NCBI RefSeq assembly: GCF_003369565.1
Contig: NZ_PIOD01000010.1
Coordinates: 10,986 to 74,985 of the forward strand
Direction of reading: 5' to 3'
Source of the DNA: Oceanobacillus chungangensis
GTDB taxonomy: Bacteria; Bacillota; Bacilli; Bacillales; Amphibacillaceae
DNA: 64,000 nt
Shown: one piece after another, positions 61,881 through 64,000 of the stretch
How the letters are laid out: every line of letters begins with the position of its first letter
Numbering within the stretch: the first letter of the stretch is position 1
Program-made: the position numbers and the translations under genes
Notes under the pieces: generated by a model
The model's database searches: none
What the model was told of the DNA's origin: nothing
Seen by the model: only the letters and a program-made list of their open reading frames with translations

Positions 61881-63040
61881 GCAAAGTTAGATTAGGTATT
61901 ATTGGTTTGGGCGCACAAGGGGGAGCATATGCAGGTTTCATTGCAGAAGGAAAAGTTCCAAACATGACTATTGGTGCAATCTGTGATACAGATCCAGAGA
62001 AGAAGGCTGTTGCTGCGGAAAAATATCCAGATGTTCCATTCTATGATAATTACATTGACATGTTAGAAAGCGGCGATGTTGATGCGGTTGTTACTTGTGT
62101 TCCACATTATTTACATCCAGAAATGGGAATTGAAGCACTGAAAAGAGATGTTCACGCATTAGTAGAAAAACCAGCAGGCGTATATACAAAACAAGTTCGT
62201 GAATTAAATGAATTTGCAGCAACGAAGCCTGAATTAACATTCGGAATTATGTTTAATCAAAGAACGAATGAGTTGTATCAAAAAGTAAAACAAATTGTGG
62301 ATAGTGGTGAAATCGGTAAAATCCGTCGTACGAACTGGATTATTACTACGTGGTGGAGACCACAAGGTTATTATGATCAAAGTGCATGGAGAGCAACATG
62401 GGAAGGTGAAGGCGGCGGGGTTCTTGTAAACCAAGCACCACATCAACTTGACTTGCTTCAATGGATTGCTGGAATGCCGAAGAAAGTCTATTCAAACGTT
62501 AAATATGGCTACCAACGTGACATTGCTGTAGAGGATGAAGTTACAGCATTACTTGATTATGGTAATGGAGCAACAGGAGTATTTATTACTGCTACACATG
62601 ACATTATGGGAACAGACCGTTTTGAAATTCATGGGGACAATGGAAAAATTATTGTTGATGACAGTAAAAAAGTTACTATTAAACGACTTGCAAAACCAGA
62701 ATCTGAGTTGAACGAAACAATGAGCATGATGGATGTTGCAAAAATCTTTATGGGTGGAAACACAGATGAGATTTATGAAGAAGAAGTGATTGAATTTGAA
62801 AGTGTATGGGGTGCACAGCATTCGGCTGTTATGGAAAACTTTGCAGCGAATATTTTAGATGGTACACCATTACTTGCACCTGGTAGCGATGGTATTAATG
62901 GAGTTGCACTAGCAAACGCAATCCACCTTTCTAGCTGGTTAGGTAAAGAAGTGGAATTGCCAGTAGATGAAGATCTATACTTCGACGAATTACAGAAGAA
63001 AATTGAAGAAGAAAAACTAAATCCAATCGCTAAAGCGTAA
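61877..63040 (+). CDS. Gfo/Idh/MocA-family oxidoreductase
   Basis: 387 residues. N-terminal NAD(P)-binding fold (GIIGLGAQGGAYAGF), the family motif VEKPAG (about residues 96-101) with the catalytic lysine, and the GGGVLVNQAPHQLDLLQW segment with His/Asp of the active site. Substrate unknown; neighbours suggest a sugar or polyol such as inositol, glucose or a uronate derivative. Translationally coupled to the AraC gene. Confidence 0.92.
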   Translation: MSKVRLGIIGLGAQGGAYAGFIAEGKVPNMTIGAICDTDPEKKAVAAEKYPDVPFYDNYIDMLESGDVDAVVTCVPHYLHPEMGIEALKRDVHALVEKPAGVYTKQVRELNEFAATKPELTFGIMFNQRTNELYQKVKQIVDSGEIGKIRRTNWIITTWWRPQGYYDQSAWRATWEGEGGGVLVNQAPHQLDLLQWIAGMPKKVYSNVKYGYQRDIAVEDEVTALLDYGNGATGVFITATHDIMGTDRFEIHGDNGKIIVDDSKKVTIKRLAKPESELNETMSMMDVAKIFMGGNTDEIYEEEVIEFESVWGAQHSAVMENFAANILDGTPLLAPGSDGINGVALANAIHLSSWLGKEVELPVDEDLYFDELQKKIEEEKLNPIAKA

Positions 63041-63330
63041 AGCTAGTTTAGCGACGTACGGACTGCGCCCCGCATTTTGGGGTGGTTCGACGTGTCGAAC
63101 ATTCCTTCGTAGGAGATAGAGGAAACACGATTCGCTTCCAGCGAATCGATGTTGACTTTCACCACAAGGGTATAAGTGCGACTAAGCCTCATGTGTAACC
63201 AATCGGCAAGTCTTCTTTATCGTACGAAGGTGAGGGAAGTCTCGCTGGACGCTGGAGCTGGACGTGGCTATTTTTTGAAAAGAGTTATACGCTGACAGCA
63301 CTCTATAAAGATTCCCAATAAAAAAATAAT
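63041..63330. repeat. Hairpin mosaic in the intergenic region, repeat-like
   Basis: No gene. Contains CCCC/GGGG (63068-63082), GTTCGAC-GT-GTCGAAC (63085-63100, perfect palindrome) and GATTCGC/GCGAATC (63129-63147), and the phrase TATAAGTGCGACTAAG (63171-63186) that recurs at 5257-5270 and 45067-45080. Base composition is richer in G and C than the genes on either side. It looks like a composite of interspersed repeats. Confidence 0.55.
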
Positions 63331-63337
63331 GATGCAT

Positions 63338-63370
63338 GCTAACCTATGTCCAGATTGGATATAGGTTAGC
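63338..63370 (+). promoter_or_regulatory. Inverted repeat just upstream of a ribosome binding site
   Basis: GCTAACCTAT (63338-63347) and ATAGGTTAGC (63361-63370) form a perfect 10-bp stem with a 13-base loop, ending about five bases before AAAGGAGG (63376-63383) of the next gene. It could be an operator or an mRNA structure controlling initiation. Confidence 0.6.
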
Positions 63371-63391
63371 TTTCAAAGGAGGCTTAAGTCC

Positions 63392-64000
63392 ATGCTAAAC
63401 ATCGCAGTTATTGGACTTGGTGATATTTCTAAAATCCATCTTCCGGTTATCCAAGAAAACCAAAATGTAACCTTGGTTGCAGTATGTGATATTGATGAAA
63501 CATTAAGAGATACCGTTCCAGGAGTAAAGTTTTATACGGATTACCATGAAATGCTGACAAAGGAAAAATTGGATTGTGTCCATATTTGTTTACCGCATGA
63601 TCAACATTATCCAGCAACTAAAGCATGTGTAGAAAATGGTGTCCACGTATTTCAAGAGAAGCCACTTGCGAGAAGTGCAGAAGAGGGTATGTTTATCGTC
63701 GATCTTGAAGAGCAACATCCGGATATAAAAATCTGTGTGTCCTTCCAAAACCGCCTAAATGAATCCTTTGAAAAAATGCAAGAAATGATAGAAAGTGGCG
63801 AATATGGAAAAGTAACAGGTCTAAAAGGACTCGTAACATGGTACAGGGCAAAAGAATATTACGACGCTAAACCGTGGCGAGGCATCATGAGACAGGCTGG
63901 TGGAGGCGTGATGATTAATCAGGCAATCCATACATTGGATCAAATGCAATTGATAGGTGGAGAAGTAGACACGATTAGAGGCTCCATCGACAACCTCGTC
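63392..64000 (+). CDS. Gfo/Idh/MocA-family oxidoreductase, truncated by the window end
   Basis: First 203 residues of a second dehydrogenase of this family; the frame is open to the last base. N-terminal NAD(P)-fold VIGLGDISKIHLPVI, the motif QEKPLA in place of EKPxG with its lysine, and GGGVMINQAIHTLDQMQ. Preceded by AAAGGAGG and a 33-base inverted repeat. Distinct from the neighbour at 61877-63040 (a distant paralog). Substrate unknown. Confidence 0.92.
   Translation, partial: MLNIAVIGLGDISKIHLPVIQENQNVTLVAVCDIDETLRDTVPGVKFYTDYHEMLTKEKLDCVHICLPHDQHYPATKACVENGVHVFQEKPLARSAEEGMFIVDLEEQHPDIKICVSFQNRLNESFEKMQEMIESGEYGKVTGLKGLVTWYRAKEYYDAKPWRGIMRQAGGGVMINQAIHTLDQMQLIGGEVDTIRGSIDNLV

Overview
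The window is a low-GC Firmicute chromosome segment, most like a spore-forming, Oceanobacillus/Virgibacillus-type member of the Bacillaceae. This is inferred from the gene order cysE-cysS-mrnC-rlmB-rae1-sigH-rpmGB-secE-nusG-rplKAJL-rsmC-rpoBC-rplGB-rpsLG-fusA-tuf-S10/spc/alpha operons-ecfA1A2T-truA-rplM-rpsI, which is the Bacillus subtilis order, from strong GGAGG ribosome binding sites with frequent TTG/GTG starts, from sigH, and from a small sspO-like spore gene. Genus assignment is inference only. No rRNA or tRNA gene was seen.

Layout. 1-3790: translation and RNA maturation genes. 3791-22200: sigH, secE/nusG, stalk proteins, RNA polymerase beta and beta-prime, the str operon and tuf, punctuated by leaders (two L1-site mimics, an L10 leader with terminator) and a series of long hairpins that mostly lack a U-tract. 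22400-37017: one long ribosomal protein superoperon with secY, adk, a KOW protein, infA and rpoA; the map gene expected after adk in the B. subtilis order is absent. 37034-37690: terminator, repeat-like intergenic DNA and a striking array of about twenty 20-bp tandem units just upstream of the ECF transporter genes. 37695-42000: ecfA1-ecfA2-ecfT-truA-rplM-rpsI, closed by a terminator.

42212-50727 is an accessory island: an S9 peptidase, 0.7 kb of eroded sequence, a heterocycloanthracin-type thiazole/oxazole peptide precursor with 13 cysteines spaced every third residue, then three maturation genes (ThiF/RRE-like docking protein, cyclodehydratase-YcaO fusion, two-domain SagB-type dehydrogenase). 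A hairpin pair with a U-tract separates the precursor from the enzymes. No dedicated exporter is visible. This is the most interesting system in the window.

50800-64000 is mixed accessory DNA: a possible small wHTH protein, an AI-2E-family membrane protein, a frameshifted small membrane gene, a MerR regulator, two small genes (one sspO-like), two direct copies of a 121-bp inverted-repeat element, and then a carbohydrate region with two paralogous ROK repressors flanking uxaC and 6-phosphogluconate dehydrogenase, followed by methylglyoxal synthase, an AraC regulator and two Gfo/Idh/MocA dehydrogenases (the last truncated by the window end). Palindromic operator-like sites sit upstream of uxaC and of mgsA.
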